Positions 26,610-34,514 of a stretch of DNA of 64,000 nucleotides are shown piece by piece. Origin of the DNA: Bacteroidota bacterium. GTDB lineage: Bacteria; Bacteroidota; Bacteroidia; Bacteroidales; F082. Made by a program: the position numbers and the translations under genes. Below the pieces are notes generated by a model that had not been told where the DNA came from, did not search any database, and saw nothing but the letters and a program-made list of their open reading frames with translations. Location of the stretch: the NCBI GenBank assembly GCA_020444415.1, contig JAHLLA010000001.1:186001-250000 (forward strand), given 5' to 3'. The first letter of the stretch is position 1, and each line of letters begins with the position of its first letter.

Positions 26610-27122
26610 TCAGTTTACTGCCACACCTGCAAGCAACTTCTCAATAGTCGGAAGTAATACGTTCGCACTTACTGGTTTTTTTACGAACGCATCTACCGGG
26701 AACCAGATGGTTCTGCCATGCTCATCCAGGTAGTCTACACCAGAAGTTCCGGTAACGATGTCTTTTACCAAGATCACTCTTAAATCACTAAAAGCAGGAT
26801 CGTTTCTGAACTGACGAGCCATTTCCTGTACATAAGGTTTGGTAGTTGTAAGCACTTCGATAGAAGTTTGAATAATGACCGGCATATTTTTAAAGTCTTC
26901 GTGCTCCACGATTTCTTTGGCCATTTCAAAGCCTTCGTAAGCTGTGGTCATCATCACATCAAGAATGGCGAGATCTGGTTTTTCATTTTTGATCATTTCC
27001 ATTCCCTGTTTCTTGTCGTTGGCAGAAATTACCTCATATCCTTTTGTTGTCAGGATTGAACTTACCACTGTGATGATATCGATGTCATCATCTACGACTA
27101 AAATTTTCTTTTTTGTTTCCAT
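26610..27122 (-). CDS. Single-domain response regulator (first gene of hydrogenase cluster)
   Basis: This 170-residue receiver has D11-D13, phospho-acceptor D55 (LAILDVMMTT), switch Thr/Ser in VIIQTSIE and a Lys in AFVKKPVS near the C-terminus. It has an insertion between beta-strand 4 and the last helix (VTGTSGVDYLDEHGRTIWFP) that makes it longer than usual. There is no DNA-binding domain. Being first in the same direction as hydC-B-A, it may be an output or feedback element for the hydrogenase-like kinase. A TACTTTTG element (27148-27155, minus strand) could be the -7 box of the cluster promoter, though I see no good -33 element. Confidence 0.9.
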   Translation of the reverse strand: METKKKILVVDDDIDIITVVSSILTTKGYEVISANDKKQGMEMIKNEKPDLAILDVMMTTAYEGFEMAKEIVEHEDFKNMPVIIQTSIEVLTTTKPYVQEMARQFRNDPAFSDLRVILVKDIVTGTSGVDYLDEHGRTIWFPVDAFVKKPVSANVLLPTIEKLLAGVAVN

Positions 27123-27613
27123 TTTATTGCTATTTAGGTTGACGATTCAAAAGTAGCAGGGTAAAATGAAGTGCATCAGGCAGGGAAATACCTTTTTACA
27201 TAGGAGAAGACTACCTTTTTTCAAAATGCAAAACCGGGAGTTTTAAGAAGGGAATTGCGTAAAAGTACTGGTTAAATAAATTGAAAGTAAAACCTTGTTA
27301 AAAGTCTTTAAAACATCAATTTTCAAATAACAAATATCAAAGAATTTTCAAAGAGTATAATTTCCAAAAGGTGCACGACTAGTTTCATAAAAATCCAAAA
27401 TTTCTTTTTCTGTTAGCCCCAAACCCTGAAGGGAGCCAGAAAATGAATCCTTGGTAAGTCCCTCTAGGGGGATTTAGATGAAAAAAAGGGGAATTTGTCA
27501 TGCATTTTTCCAAAACTCAGAAATGCTTCATTTCTTAGAATTTTGTTTATTGAAAATTAAGATTTATTTGAAATTTGAGTTTTGTGATTTGTGATTTTGA
27601 ATAAGTTATTATT
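27123..27613. other. 491-base intergenic region with imperfect palindrome
   Basis: AT-rich spacer upstream of the hydrogenase cluster and downstream of the LuxR-type regulator. It holds the presumed cluster promoter near 27148 and an imperfect 20-base palindrome at 27456-27475 (AAGTCCCTCTAGGGGGATTT). The palindrome sits in a GC-richer patch (27415-27500) that looks like a decayed repeat. No gene was found in it. Confidence 0.45.
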
Positions 27614-28261
27614 CTATATGATCACCAGCTTGTTTTTGATGGCATAAGCAAGCAGACCAATTGCATTTTTACATCCGGTTTTGGCGAGTAAATTTGATTT
27701 ATGGCCTACTACGGTACGCTCGGAAATGTAAAGCACATCCGCGATTTCTTTGTTATTGAGGCCTTCAGCCAGCAACTGCAAAATTTCTTTTTCGCGGCTT
27801 GTAAATGTGGTTTCGGGTGCTTCCTCTTTTTGAGCTGAAGTGAATTTCTTAGTGAAGAAATTGAACAGTTCTTCGGAATAGAATGTGCCGCCTTTGTATA
27901 CAGTTTGGATAGCTTTCCCCAGCGTTTCTTTTCCGACATTCTTAATCAGAAAACCGCGTACACCGGCATCCATCATGCTTTGGATGTAATCGTCATCATT
28001 GAACATGGTTAAAGCGATAATCTTCATATCAGGGTGCTCCTTCACAGCCTGCTTTGTTGCATCAATACCGTTCATTACCGGCATTTCAATATCCATTAAA
28101 ACCACGTCAACAGCCTTGGTACGGATTAAGTCAAGAAATTCCTGGCCGTTTGATGCTTCTCCAACTATATCGATATAATCCAATTTACCCAGCACCATCT
28201 TTAAACCATTTCGAAAGATTTCGTGGTCGTCAACAATGATTATTTTTATTAATTGATCCAT
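27614..28261 (-). CDS. LuxR/NarL-family response regulator
   Basis: This 215-residue protein has an N-terminal receiver (IIIVDDHEIFRNGL; phospho-acceptor Asp in VVLMDIEMPVMNG; K in FLIKNVGKET) and a C-terminal helix-turn-helix of the LuxR type (TSREKEILQLLAEGLNNKEI, then ISERTVVGHKSNLLAKTG). It should bind DNA after phosphorylation. The gene begins 38 bases after the stop of the Cache/PAS kinase, its evident partner. Nearby CAAAGGTA (28279-28286) would be a -7 box on the minus strand. Confidence 0.93.
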   Translation of the reverse strand: MDQLIKIIIVDDHEIFRNGLKMVLGKLDYIDIVGEASNGQEFLDLIRTKAVDVVLMDIEMPVMNGIDATKQAVKEHPDMKIIALTMFNDDDYIQSMMDAGVRGFLIKNVGKETLGKAIQTVYKGGTFYSEELFNFFTKKFTSAQKEEAPETTFTSREKEILQLLAEGLNNKEIADVLYISERTVVGHKSNLLAKTGCKNAIGLLAYAIKNKLVII

Positions 28262-28299
28262 GATGCCATTTACTGTTGCAAAGGTAAAAAAGACTGTGG

Positions 28300-30402
28300 T
28301 TAAATATCGATAAATATTTTAAAACCATGCCCTTTAAAACTTTTAAAAATAACCCGACCATTAACAGATTTTACGCGACTGATGATACTTTTCAGGCCAA
28401 TGCCCGTTTTTGGATTGTTCATCACCTCGTTCATATTGAAACCTATTCCATCGTCTTCAAATGCCAGTGAAATTCGCTCTTCATCTTTGGTCAACTTGAT
28501 GCGTATATGTTTTGCATCGGCATGTTTCATCGTGTTATTAATCAATTCACTTACGACCCTGAAAAGAATGAGCTGCAAATCCTTGTCTAACGATTCACTT
28601 ATTCCCGAATAATCAAAATCGATATGCAATTTTTTGGTTTTGTTCACTTTCTCACTAAAAGCTTCTACCGCACGGATCAGGCCATATTCATGGATCACAC
28701 GGGGCATCAGGTTATTGGAGATTTCGCGGGTACTGGTAACTGCCTGGTCCAGCATATCATTGATCTGTTCGATATAACTTTCCTTTTCAGAAACAGATGT
28801 TTCAGCATCGTTCAATTCATTCACATACAATTTTATAGCTGACAGTAACGGGCCTAATCCATCGTGCATATCTTTTGCAAAACGTTCCCGTTCCTTTTCT
28901 TCAGTTTTAATTACAGCGCTCAACACTTTTCGCTCCAACTCTTTGCGTTCCTCAATCGATCTGAAAATACTGAGAATGGCTTTTTCTCCCTTGTATTCAA
29001 ACAAACGACTTTTAGTCTCCACAGGGATTACTTTGCCTGATTTGGTCACATTCTCCGACTCGAACATATGATTTCCCTTGCTGATCGTTGATTCACGGTT
29101 TTCAGTTACCTGATGCACATATTTTGGTGATTTCAATTCCCTGATGTTCATTCCAAGGAACTCGTCGCGTGTATACCCAAGGCTGTCGCAGGCCACCTGG
29201 TTCACCTCAATAATGTTGGCATCCATATCAGTTACGATGATTTCATCACTGCTATTATTGAAGAGGGTTTTGAAGTTTTCCTCGCTCAATTCCAATGCCT
29301 GGTGTGCCGACTTCAGTTTTGCCTGGCTTTTATCAATCACCTCGAGCAACCGGTATACACGTTTTGTTGTGGTAAGGAAAATGGTGATCACGAAAAAAAC
29401 GGTTACGATCAGGCTGATCAGGAAAGCACCCAAAATGATATTCCGGATAGGTTCATCAGTTAATTCATCAACAGGAACGATGGCTGAAATAAATAACTCA
29501 AAATCATAATAGTACGTTGACGCCAATACATATTCATTATTTTCAGTCACACTTTGGAATTTAAACACGGTATCACTATCGGTCGTAAATAAATCGAGTA
29601 ATATTTGATCCTGAAAAAGTTTACCTTTTCCAGAGGGGTGGATGACCAAACGCTTGTTTTTATCCAATACGGCAACATAACCTGTTGAACCGATATTCAG
29701 GCTGTTTAAAATAGTGGTAAGCTTTTGGAGATCCTTTTCTTTATCGCCCACGTATAGCATACCTACAATTTCTCCATTCAGATAAATAGGTTCATAGGCG
29801 GTAATATACCAGTCGTTCACAACAAAAGCCCTTCCATAATAAGTCAGGCCTTTTTCAATCGTTTTTACCACTGGTGATTCATTTGGGATAAAGGTACCCA
29901 CAGCTCTTTCTCCTTTGTCGTCGAGCACATTTGTTGATAACCTGAGATAGCCACTGTCAATTTTCTGAAAAATGGTGGTTGTAATTCCGATAAGGTCGTG
30001 TGTCATATCAGGGAATTCTGACGACTCAAATACATTTTCACCATTCAACTGGAGAGATTGTATCGTCACTCGGATGGATTCTTTAGTAATCTGGTTGACG
30101 GCATTAATAGTTTGTTTTTCCCGGCTTAAATTAATTTGATTATCATAAAAAAGCTCGTGAGCAACTTTAAGGTCGCTCTTAACTTTCTCCAGTTTTAATT
30201 CGCGTTCCCGTTCAAACATTTTTTTTATGGTTGCCACTTCCAGTTGCAATTGACTCTTTGTAAGATCGTAAATAGCATTACGGGAGATGTTCACCATAAA
30301 AATGGTGGTGACTGCAATGGCCACCAGAAAGCCGATAAATACCGGGTAGAACAATTTCAATTTGGCAGTCCAGCCAGGTGAAAATCTTTTCATAAAACCC
30401 AA
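28300..30402 (-). CDS. Membrane sensor histidine kinase (Cache-PAS-HisKA_3)
   Basis: This 700-residue kinase has a first membrane helix (about 18-40), a large periplasmic domain with Cache features (YYGRAFVVNDWYITAYEPI; GEIVGMLYVGDKEKDL; VAVLDKNKRLVIHPSGKGK), and a second helix (about 335-360). Then follow a PAS domain (LFNNSSDEIIVTDMDANIIE) and a HisKA_3 kinase with the phospho-acceptor His in RFAKDMHDGLGPLLSAIK and ATPase segment FEDDGIGFN. Cache domains bind small ligands such as carboxylates, but the ligand is not predictable. Pairs with the LuxR-type regulator downstream. Start could be Met1 or Met4. Confidence 0.92.
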   Translation of the reverse strand: MGFMKRFSPGWTAKLKLFYPVFIGFLVAIAVTTIFMVNISRNAIYDLTKSQLQLEVATIKKMFERERELKLEKVKSDLKVAHELFYDNQINLSREKQTINAVNQITKESIRVTIQSLQLNGENVFESSEFPDMTHDLIGITTTIFQKIDSGYLRLSTNVLDDKGERAVGTFIPNESPVVKTIEKGLTYYGRAFVVNDWYITAYEPIYLNGEIVGMLYVGDKEKDLQKLTTILNSLNIGSTGYVAVLDKNKRLVIHPSGKGKLFQDQILLDLFTTDSDTVFKFQSVTENNEYVLASTYYYDFELFISAIVPVDELTDEPIRNIILGAFLISLIVTVFFVITIFLTTTKRVYRLLEVIDKSQAKLKSAHQALELSEENFKTLFNNSSDEIIVTDMDANIIEVNQVACDSLGYTRDEFLGMNIRELKSPKYVHQVTENRESTISKGNHMFESENVTKSGKVIPVETKSRLFEYKGEKAILSIFRSIEERKELERKVLSAVIKTEEKERERFAKDMHDGLGPLLSAIKLYVNELNDAETSVSEKESYIEQINDMLDQAVTSTREISNNLMPRVIHEYGLIRAVEAFSEKVNKTKKLHIDFDYSGISESLDKDLQLILFRVVSELINNTMKHADAKHIRIKLTKDEERISLAFEDDGIGFNMNEVMNNPKTGIGLKSIISRVKSVNGRVIFKSFKGHGFKIFIDI

Positions 30403-30462
30403 TTAATTCAGTTGGCAAAGTTAGCTATAGTGTCGTTGCGCTCCAACAATTAGCTTTTAATT

Positions 30463-30497
30463 ACATAAAAAAGCCTCAACCGAAATGGCCGAGGCTT
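30463..30497 (-). terminator. Rho-independent terminator of slyD
   Basis: 7-bp stem AAGCCTC (30471-30477) / GAGGCTT (30491-30497). On the minus strand it is followed by a T-run (TTTTTT). It lies 20 bases beyond the slyD stop, in the right orientation. Confidence 0.8.
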
Positions 30498-30516
30498 CAT
30501 ATACTTTTTTCATGCA

Positions 30517-31155
30517 TTAACCACATCCGCAGTTACCCGATCCTTTACCTCTTTCTTCAGCAGGGTTACCACAAGTAGGGCAATCTTCTTCATAAGCGTT
30601 TTCTGATCCACTGGAACAGCAAGAAGATGATTCCTCGTGGCTACCACATCCACCTCCTCCGGAGCCACATCCGCAGCCACCTGATGGATTCAAATCTTCT
30701 GCCGTTACCTGTCGCACATCCTGAATGCTGCCAGAGACAAATAATTTCTTTCCTGCCAGCTGGTGGTTGAAATCCATTTTCACGTGCTCGTCGTGTAATT
30801 CAACAATTCGTCCTCTGATTGGATTTCCCTGGCTGTCCATCATCCCAATTTCACTTTCAATAAACAAGAGGTCATCCCTTAATTTACCCTCCACAACAAA
30901 AGCCGTTTTTGGCACATCAATAACCATTTCGCTCCTGTAATCGCCAAAAGCTTCAGCGGCAGTTAAACCAAATTCGAATGAATCCCCTGGCTGGTAACCC
31001 AACAGCTTACTTTCAAAACCCGGAATCATTTTATTTAAACCGAATAACATTGATTTTGGATGTTGCTCATCAGCCGATTCAATGAGCTCGCCGTTTTTAT
31101 CGTCAATAGTGATCTTATATGCCATGATGGCGACTGTATTATTTTCTATTTTCAT
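30517..31155 (-). CDS. slyD: SlyD-like FKBP peptidyl-prolyl isomerase with Cys-rich tail
   Basis: This 212-residue protein contains an FKBP domain with the insert-in-flap architecture of SlyD (residues about 1-150): LFGLNKMIPGFESKLLGYQP, then the IF region and FNHQLAGKKLFVSGSI. These proteins catalyse prolyl isomerisation and act as chaperones. The tail from residue 159 is Gly-rich and holds nine Cys (161, 163, 170, 179, 180, 192, 195, 209, 211) and a His, with a CPTC motif, suitable for metal binding as in E. coli SlyD although that tail is His-rich. A terminator follows. Confidence 0.88.
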   Translation of the reverse strand: MKIENNTVAIMAYKITIDDKNGELIESADEQHPKSMLFGLNKMIPGFESKLLGYQPGDSFEFGLTAAEAFGDYRSEMVIDVPKTAFVVEGKLRDDLLFIESEIGMMDSQGNPIRGRIVELHDEHVKMDFNHQLAGKKLFVSGSIQDVRQVTAEDLNPSGGCGCGSGGGGCGSHEESSSCCSSGSENAYEEDCPTCGNPAEERGKGSGNCGCG

Positions 31156-31225
31156 GCTTCGTTTTTTACTGTAAGAATGGCAACAAAATTATAAAATATT
31201 TCTTATTTAGATGCATTTTAAACAA

Positions 31226-31257
31226 TTTGCATATGCTGAGTTTTTGTTATACTTTTG
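31226..31257 (+). promoter_or_regulatory. Bacteroidota-type promoter of the transhydrogenase operon
   Basis: TTTG (31226-31229), a 20-base spacer, and TACTTTTG (31250-31257) match the TTTG / TAnnTTTG consensus. Transcription should start near 31264, about 13 bases before the pntAA start. Confidence 0.7.
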
Positions 31258-31276
31258 GCGCTAAATAATTTAGACA

Positions 31277-32401
31277 ATGATTATTGGAGTTTTAAAAGAA
31301 CCTGAATTCGAAAAACGGGTGAGTTTACTGCCCGAAGCCGTTAAAACACTTAAAAACCTGAAAGCTGATATTGTGGTCGAAAAAAATGCCGGGGAACCTG
31401 CATTTGCTTCTGATAAGGAATATCTGGATGCCGGTTCTGAAATACTTGATCATGATCAAGTGATTGAAAAATCCGACTTGCTACTTTCTATCAACAAGCC
31501 GGAAGCAGCCACCATTAAAAAGCTGAAAAAAGGACAGGTGCTGGTAAGTGTTTTTAACCCGCTTGCTGAAAAAGAATCTGTAGATCAGTTATTGAAAAGT
31601 GATCAGACTTTCTTCAGTATGGACCTGATCCCCCGCACAACACGTGGGCAAGCCATGGATATTTTATCATCGATGGCTACCATTGCCGGTTACCGGGCGG
31701 TGTTGGATGCCGCTTTGCAATTGCCTAACTTTTTCCCGATGTTCATGACTGCCGCGGGCACCATCCGTCCCGCCAAAGTACTGATCCTTGGTGCCGGTGT
31801 GGCAGGATTGCAGGCCATTGCCACGGCCAGAAAACTCGGTGCGGTTGTAGAAGTTTTTGATGTAAGGTCTGCTGTAAAGGAACAAGTACAAAGTCTTGGT
31901 GGTAAATTTGTTGAAGTGGAAGGTGCCACTGAAGATGCAGCTGCCGGTGGTTATGCAGTTGAACAAACGGAGGAATTCAAAGCCAAGCAAAAGCAACTCA
32001 TTCACGACCATGCAGCCAAATCGAATGTCATTATTTGTACGGCACAAATTCCGGGAAGAAAAGCACCGGTTCTTATTGAAAAAGCAACTATTGAAGCCAT
32101 GAAACCTGGTTCGGTGATCATTGACCTGGCAGCTTCTACAGGCGGCAATGCTGAATTAACCGAAGATGGGAAAACAATAGTGAAACATGGTATAACTATC
32201 ATCGGAAATTCCAATTATCCGACGGATATGCCCAATGATGCGAGCCGAATGTATGGCAACAACCTCGTCAACTTTTTAAAACTCCTAATTGACGAAGAAG
32301 GTGGATTGATGATGGACTTTGAAGATGACATCGTAAAAGGCACATGCATGATTCACAACAAAGAAATAGTGAGTGACAGACTCAAACAATTTTACGCATA
32401 A
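31277..32401 (+). CDS. pntAA: NAD(P) transhydrogenase alpha subunit, domain I part
   Basis: This 374-residue soluble NAD(H)-binding subunit of proton-translocating transhydrogenase has an N-terminal alanine-dehydrogenase-like fold. Motifs: RGQAMDILSSMATIAGYRAV, the NAD Rossmann segment VLILGAGVAGLQAIATARKL, IPGRKAPVLI and DLAASTGGNAE. It hands hydride between NADH and NADP+ with domain III of PntB. The alpha subunit is split here: the membrane part is the next gene, 11 bases downstream. This split is seen in many bacteria. Confidence 0.95.
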   Translation: MIIGVLKEPEFEKRVSLLPEAVKTLKNLKADIVVEKNAGEPAFASDKEYLDAGSEILDHDQVIEKSDLLLSINKPEAATIKKLKKGQVLVSVFNPLAEKESVDQLLKSDQTFFSMDLIPRTTRGQAMDILSSMATIAGYRAVLDAALQLPNFFPMFMTAAGTIRPAKVLILGAGVAGLQAIATARKLGAVVEVFDVRSAVKEQVQSLGGKFVEVEGATEDAAAGGYAVEQTEEFKAKQKQLIHDHAAKSNVIICTAQIPGRKAPVLIEKATIEAMKPGSVIIDLAASTGGNAELTEDGKTIVKHGITIIGNSNYPTDMPNDASRMYGNNLVNFLKLLIDEEGGLMMDFEDDIVKGTCMIHNKEIVSDRLKQFYA

Positions 32402-32412
32402 TAAAACTAATC

Positions 32413-32730
32413 ATGGAAGATTTTCTCGTTTATTTCTATCAGAATAAGGAGGTGATATTTATTATCGCCCTTTCCATTTTTCTGGGAGTCGAAGTTATTT
32501 CAAATGTACCATCAGTGCTCCACACACCATTGATGTCGGGGGCAAATGCCATTAGCGGTGTGATTATCATCGGAGGTATTATCCTGTTGGGCCACACAAA
32601 TTTGAACACATTCAGTCTGAACCTGGTGCTGGGTATTTTTGCCGTTATATTCGGTACACTCAATGTGGTGGGCGGTTTTGTTGTGACCGACAGAATGCTT
32701 GATATGTTTAAGAAAAAGAAGAAAAAATAG
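32413..32730 (+). CDS. pntAB: NAD(P) transhydrogenase alpha subunit, membrane part
   Basis: This 105-residue protein has three hydrophobic helices (about 12-32, 44-64, 68-92) and the family segments SNVPSVLHTPLMSGANAISG and GTLNVVGGFVVTDRMLDMF, ending in a Lys-rich tail. It provides the membrane helices of the split alpha subunit. Lies 11 bases after pntAA and 2 before pntB. Confidence 0.95.
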   Translation: MEDFLVYFYQNKEVIFIIALSIFLGVEVISNVPSVLHTPLMSGANAISGVIIIGGIILLGHTNLNTFSLNLVLGIFAVIFGTLNVVGGFVVTDRMLDMFKKKKKK

Positions 32731-32732
32731 CT

Positions 32733-34154
32733 ATGGAAACGACTTTACAAGACCTCGGAATAACAACAGGAGATGTGATCTTAGAGATCAGTTACCTGGT
32801 AGCAGCCATTCTTTTTGTGATTGGATTGAAATTGATGAGCCACCCGGAAAGTGCAAAGAAAGGAAACCTATGGGCTGCCGTTGGTATGGGTTTGGCTATG
32901 GTAACTACATTATTTCTGCATCGTGGTGTATCAGGACAAACAATTTCCCTATTGAACGGTATAGTGATTGTCTCTGCCATCATTTTTGGTGGTATTATCG
33001 GAACTGTCATTGCACGCCGTATTAAAATGACAGCCATGCCTCAATTGGTATCATTTTTTAATGCCACGGGCGGCGCTGCATCCGCATTGGTAGCCCTGAT
33101 GGAATATTCAAATCCTGATAACTCCTCTGCAACAGTAACACTTTTAGGACTCATTATTGGAGCCATTGCATTTAGCGGTAGTATGATCGCTTATGGAAAA
33201 TTAGACGGCAAAGTAGGCGACATCTTTGCCAAGTGGACCACCTATTTTAATATTTTCATGCTGGTTTTAATTACCGCTCTTACGGTTTATATGCTGGCAT
33301 TTGACCATGATATGGCGACACAAACCATGTTATCCTACATTCTTTTAGGACTCGCACTCATTTATGGTATTATGTTCGTAATGCCTATTGGCGGTGCCGA
33401 TATGCCGGTGGTTATTTCCCTGCTGAACTCTTTAACTGGTATTGCAGCAGCTATGGCAGGTTTCATATACAGCAACCAGGCGATGATCCTGGGAGGTATT
33501 TTTGTAGGTTCGGCAGGTGCTATTCTCACCCTTCTCATGTGTAAAGCCATGAACCGTTCGTTATTGAATGTGATCATCGGCGCTTTTGGAGGAGGTGGTG
33601 CAGCTGCGGATAAAGACCAGGGCACGATCAAAGAAATTTCCTTAAGTGATGCATCTGTTTTACTCAGCTATTCGCAAAAAGTAGTGATCGTTCCCGGTTA
33701 TGGTCTCGCAGTCGCCCAAGCACAATATGCCACCAACGACTTGGTGAAATTACTTGAAGATAAAGGAGTAGAAGTAAAGTTTGCCATTCACCCTGTTGCG
33801 GGGCGTATGCCAGGACATATGAATGTATTGCTGGCTGAAGCCGATGTACCTTATACCAAACTGGTGGAAATGGACGATATCAACCCGGATATGCCAAATA
33901 CGGATGTAACCATCGTAGTGGGTGCCAATGATGTGGTGAATCCGGCGGCACTGGATGATCCTTCAAGCCCGATTTATGGTATGCCGATCATCAATGCGCA
34001 TGAATCCAAAAATATCATCGTGATGAAGCGTGGTATGGGTAAAGGGTATGCAGGTATTGAGAACTTCTTGTTCTTTAATGATAAAACTCGGATGCTTTTT
34101 GGCAATGCTAAAGACTCCATTCAAGCACTTGTAAATGAGATCAAACAATTGTAA
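32733..34154 (+). CDS. pntB: NAD(P) transhydrogenase beta subunit
   Basis: This 473-residue protein has eight or nine membrane helices in its N-terminal two thirds, then a soluble NADP(H)-binding domain III (VVIVPGYGLAVAQAQY; HPVAGRMPGHMNVLLAEADV; VIVGANDVVNPAA; VMKRGMGKGYAG). With PntAA and PntAB it forms the enzyme that uses the proton gradient to make NADPH from NADH. It complements the bifurcating NfnAB further along the window. Confidence 0.96.
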   Translation: METTLQDLGITTGDVILEISYLVAAILFVIGLKLMSHPESAKKGNLWAAVGMGLAMVTTLFLHRGVSGQTISLLNGIVIVSAIIFGGIIGTVIARRIKMTAMPQLVSFFNATGGAASALVALMEYSNPDNSSATVTLLGLIIGAIAFSGSMIAYGKLDGKVGDIFAKWTTYFNIFMLVLITALTVYMLAFDHDMATQTMLSYILLGLALIYGIMFVMPIGGADMPVVISLLNSLTGIAAAMAGFIYSNQAMILGGIFVGSAGAILTLLMCKAMNRSLLNVIIGAFGGGGAAADKDQGTIKEISLSDASVLLSYSQKVVIVPGYGLAVAQAQYATNDLVKLLEDKGVEVKFAIHPVAGRMPGHMNVLLAEADVPYTKLVEMDDINPDMPNTDVTIVVGANDVVNPAALDDPSSPIYGMPIINAHESKNIIVMKRGMGKGYAGIENFLFFNDKTRMLFGNAKDSIQALVNEIKQL

Positions 34155-34186
34155 TCAGGAATTTTAACACAAAAATTAACAAACGA

Positions 34187-34220
34187 TTTGTTGCTTGTTA
34201 AAAATTAATTTTTAGATTTG
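34187..34220 (+). promoter_or_regulatory. Promoter of the phenylalanine/tyrosine operon
   Basis: TTTGTTG (34187-34193) and a perfect TAnnTTTG box TAGATTTG (34213-34220) are separated by 19 bases counting from TTG at 34191-34193. Start of transcription is expected near 34227, just before the first leader peptide at 34240. Confidence 0.7.
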
Positions 34221-34239
34221 ACCCATCATAATTAACACG

Positions 34240-34293
34240 ATGCATACATTTTCAACATATTTCAGCTATTATTTCTTCTATTTTTTAAGATAG
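34240..34293 (+). CDS. Leader peptide 1, Phe/Tyr-rich (attenuator)
   Basis: This 17-residue open frame reads MHTFSTYFSYYFFYFLR. Nine of 17 residues are Phe or Tyr (five Phe, four Tyr), and their codons come in runs (TAT TAT TTC TTC TAT TTT). It lies between a promoter and an intrinsic terminator upstream of prephenate dehydratase. This is the form expected of an attenuation leader whose translation stalls when charged tRNA-Phe or tRNA-Tyr is low. Confidence 0.88.
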   Translation: MHTFSTYFSYYFFYFLR

Positions 34294-34295
34294 AA

Positions 34296-34354
34296 CAGGG
34301 CTGGAATAAATTGAATTTAAAATATTTTAACCCTGCCGAAAAGCGGGGTTTTTT
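34296..34354 (+). terminator. Attenuator terminator 1 with competing pairing
   Basis: Terminator hairpin AACCCTGC (34329-34336) / GCGGGGTT (34343-34350, with one G-T pair), then a T-run to 34354. CAGGG (34296-34300), immediately after the leader stop, can pair with CCCTG (34331-34335), which would disrupt the terminator. A ribosome at the stop codon would mask CAGGG and favour termination, while one stalled on the aromatic codons would leave it free. Confidence 0.82.
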
Positions 34355-34365
34355 ATTGCAAAACA

Positions 34366-34452
34366 ATGGAATATAGCACTTTTAATACATATTATTATTT
34401 CTGGTATTTCAATTTCAGAAAAAAACCGGGACGATTGAGAAGCATTAAATAG
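34366..34452 (+). CDS. Leader peptide 2, Tyr/Phe/Trp-rich (second attenuator)
   Basis: This 28-residue open frame begins MEYSTFNTYYYFWYFNF and ends in a basic tail (RKKPGRLRSIK). Residues 3-17 include five Tyr, four Phe and one Trp. It starts just beyond the T-run of terminator 1 and is followed by a second terminator, so it is a second attenuation leader in series. The anti-terminator half-site lies inside its codons 21-23. Confidence 0.88.
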   Translation: MEYSTFNTYYYFWYFNFRKKPGRLRSIK

Positions 34453-34498
34453 TTAAAAAATAATACTTTGAAAGTCCCGGATAAAACCGGGATTTTTT
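34426..34498 (+). terminator. Attenuator terminator 2 with 7-bp anti-terminator
   Basis: Hairpin TCCCGG (34475-34480) / CCGGGA (34487-34492) followed by TTTTTT (34493-34498). CCGGGAC (34426-34432), inside leader 2, is perfectly complementary to GTCCCGG (34474-34480). Stalling at the Tyr/Phe/Trp run leaves 34426-34432 free to form the anti-terminator; reaching the stop at 34450 covers it. prephenate dehydratase starts 17 bases after the T-run. Confidence 0.87.
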
Positions 34499-34514
34499 AA
34501 TTAAAAAAGGGAAG

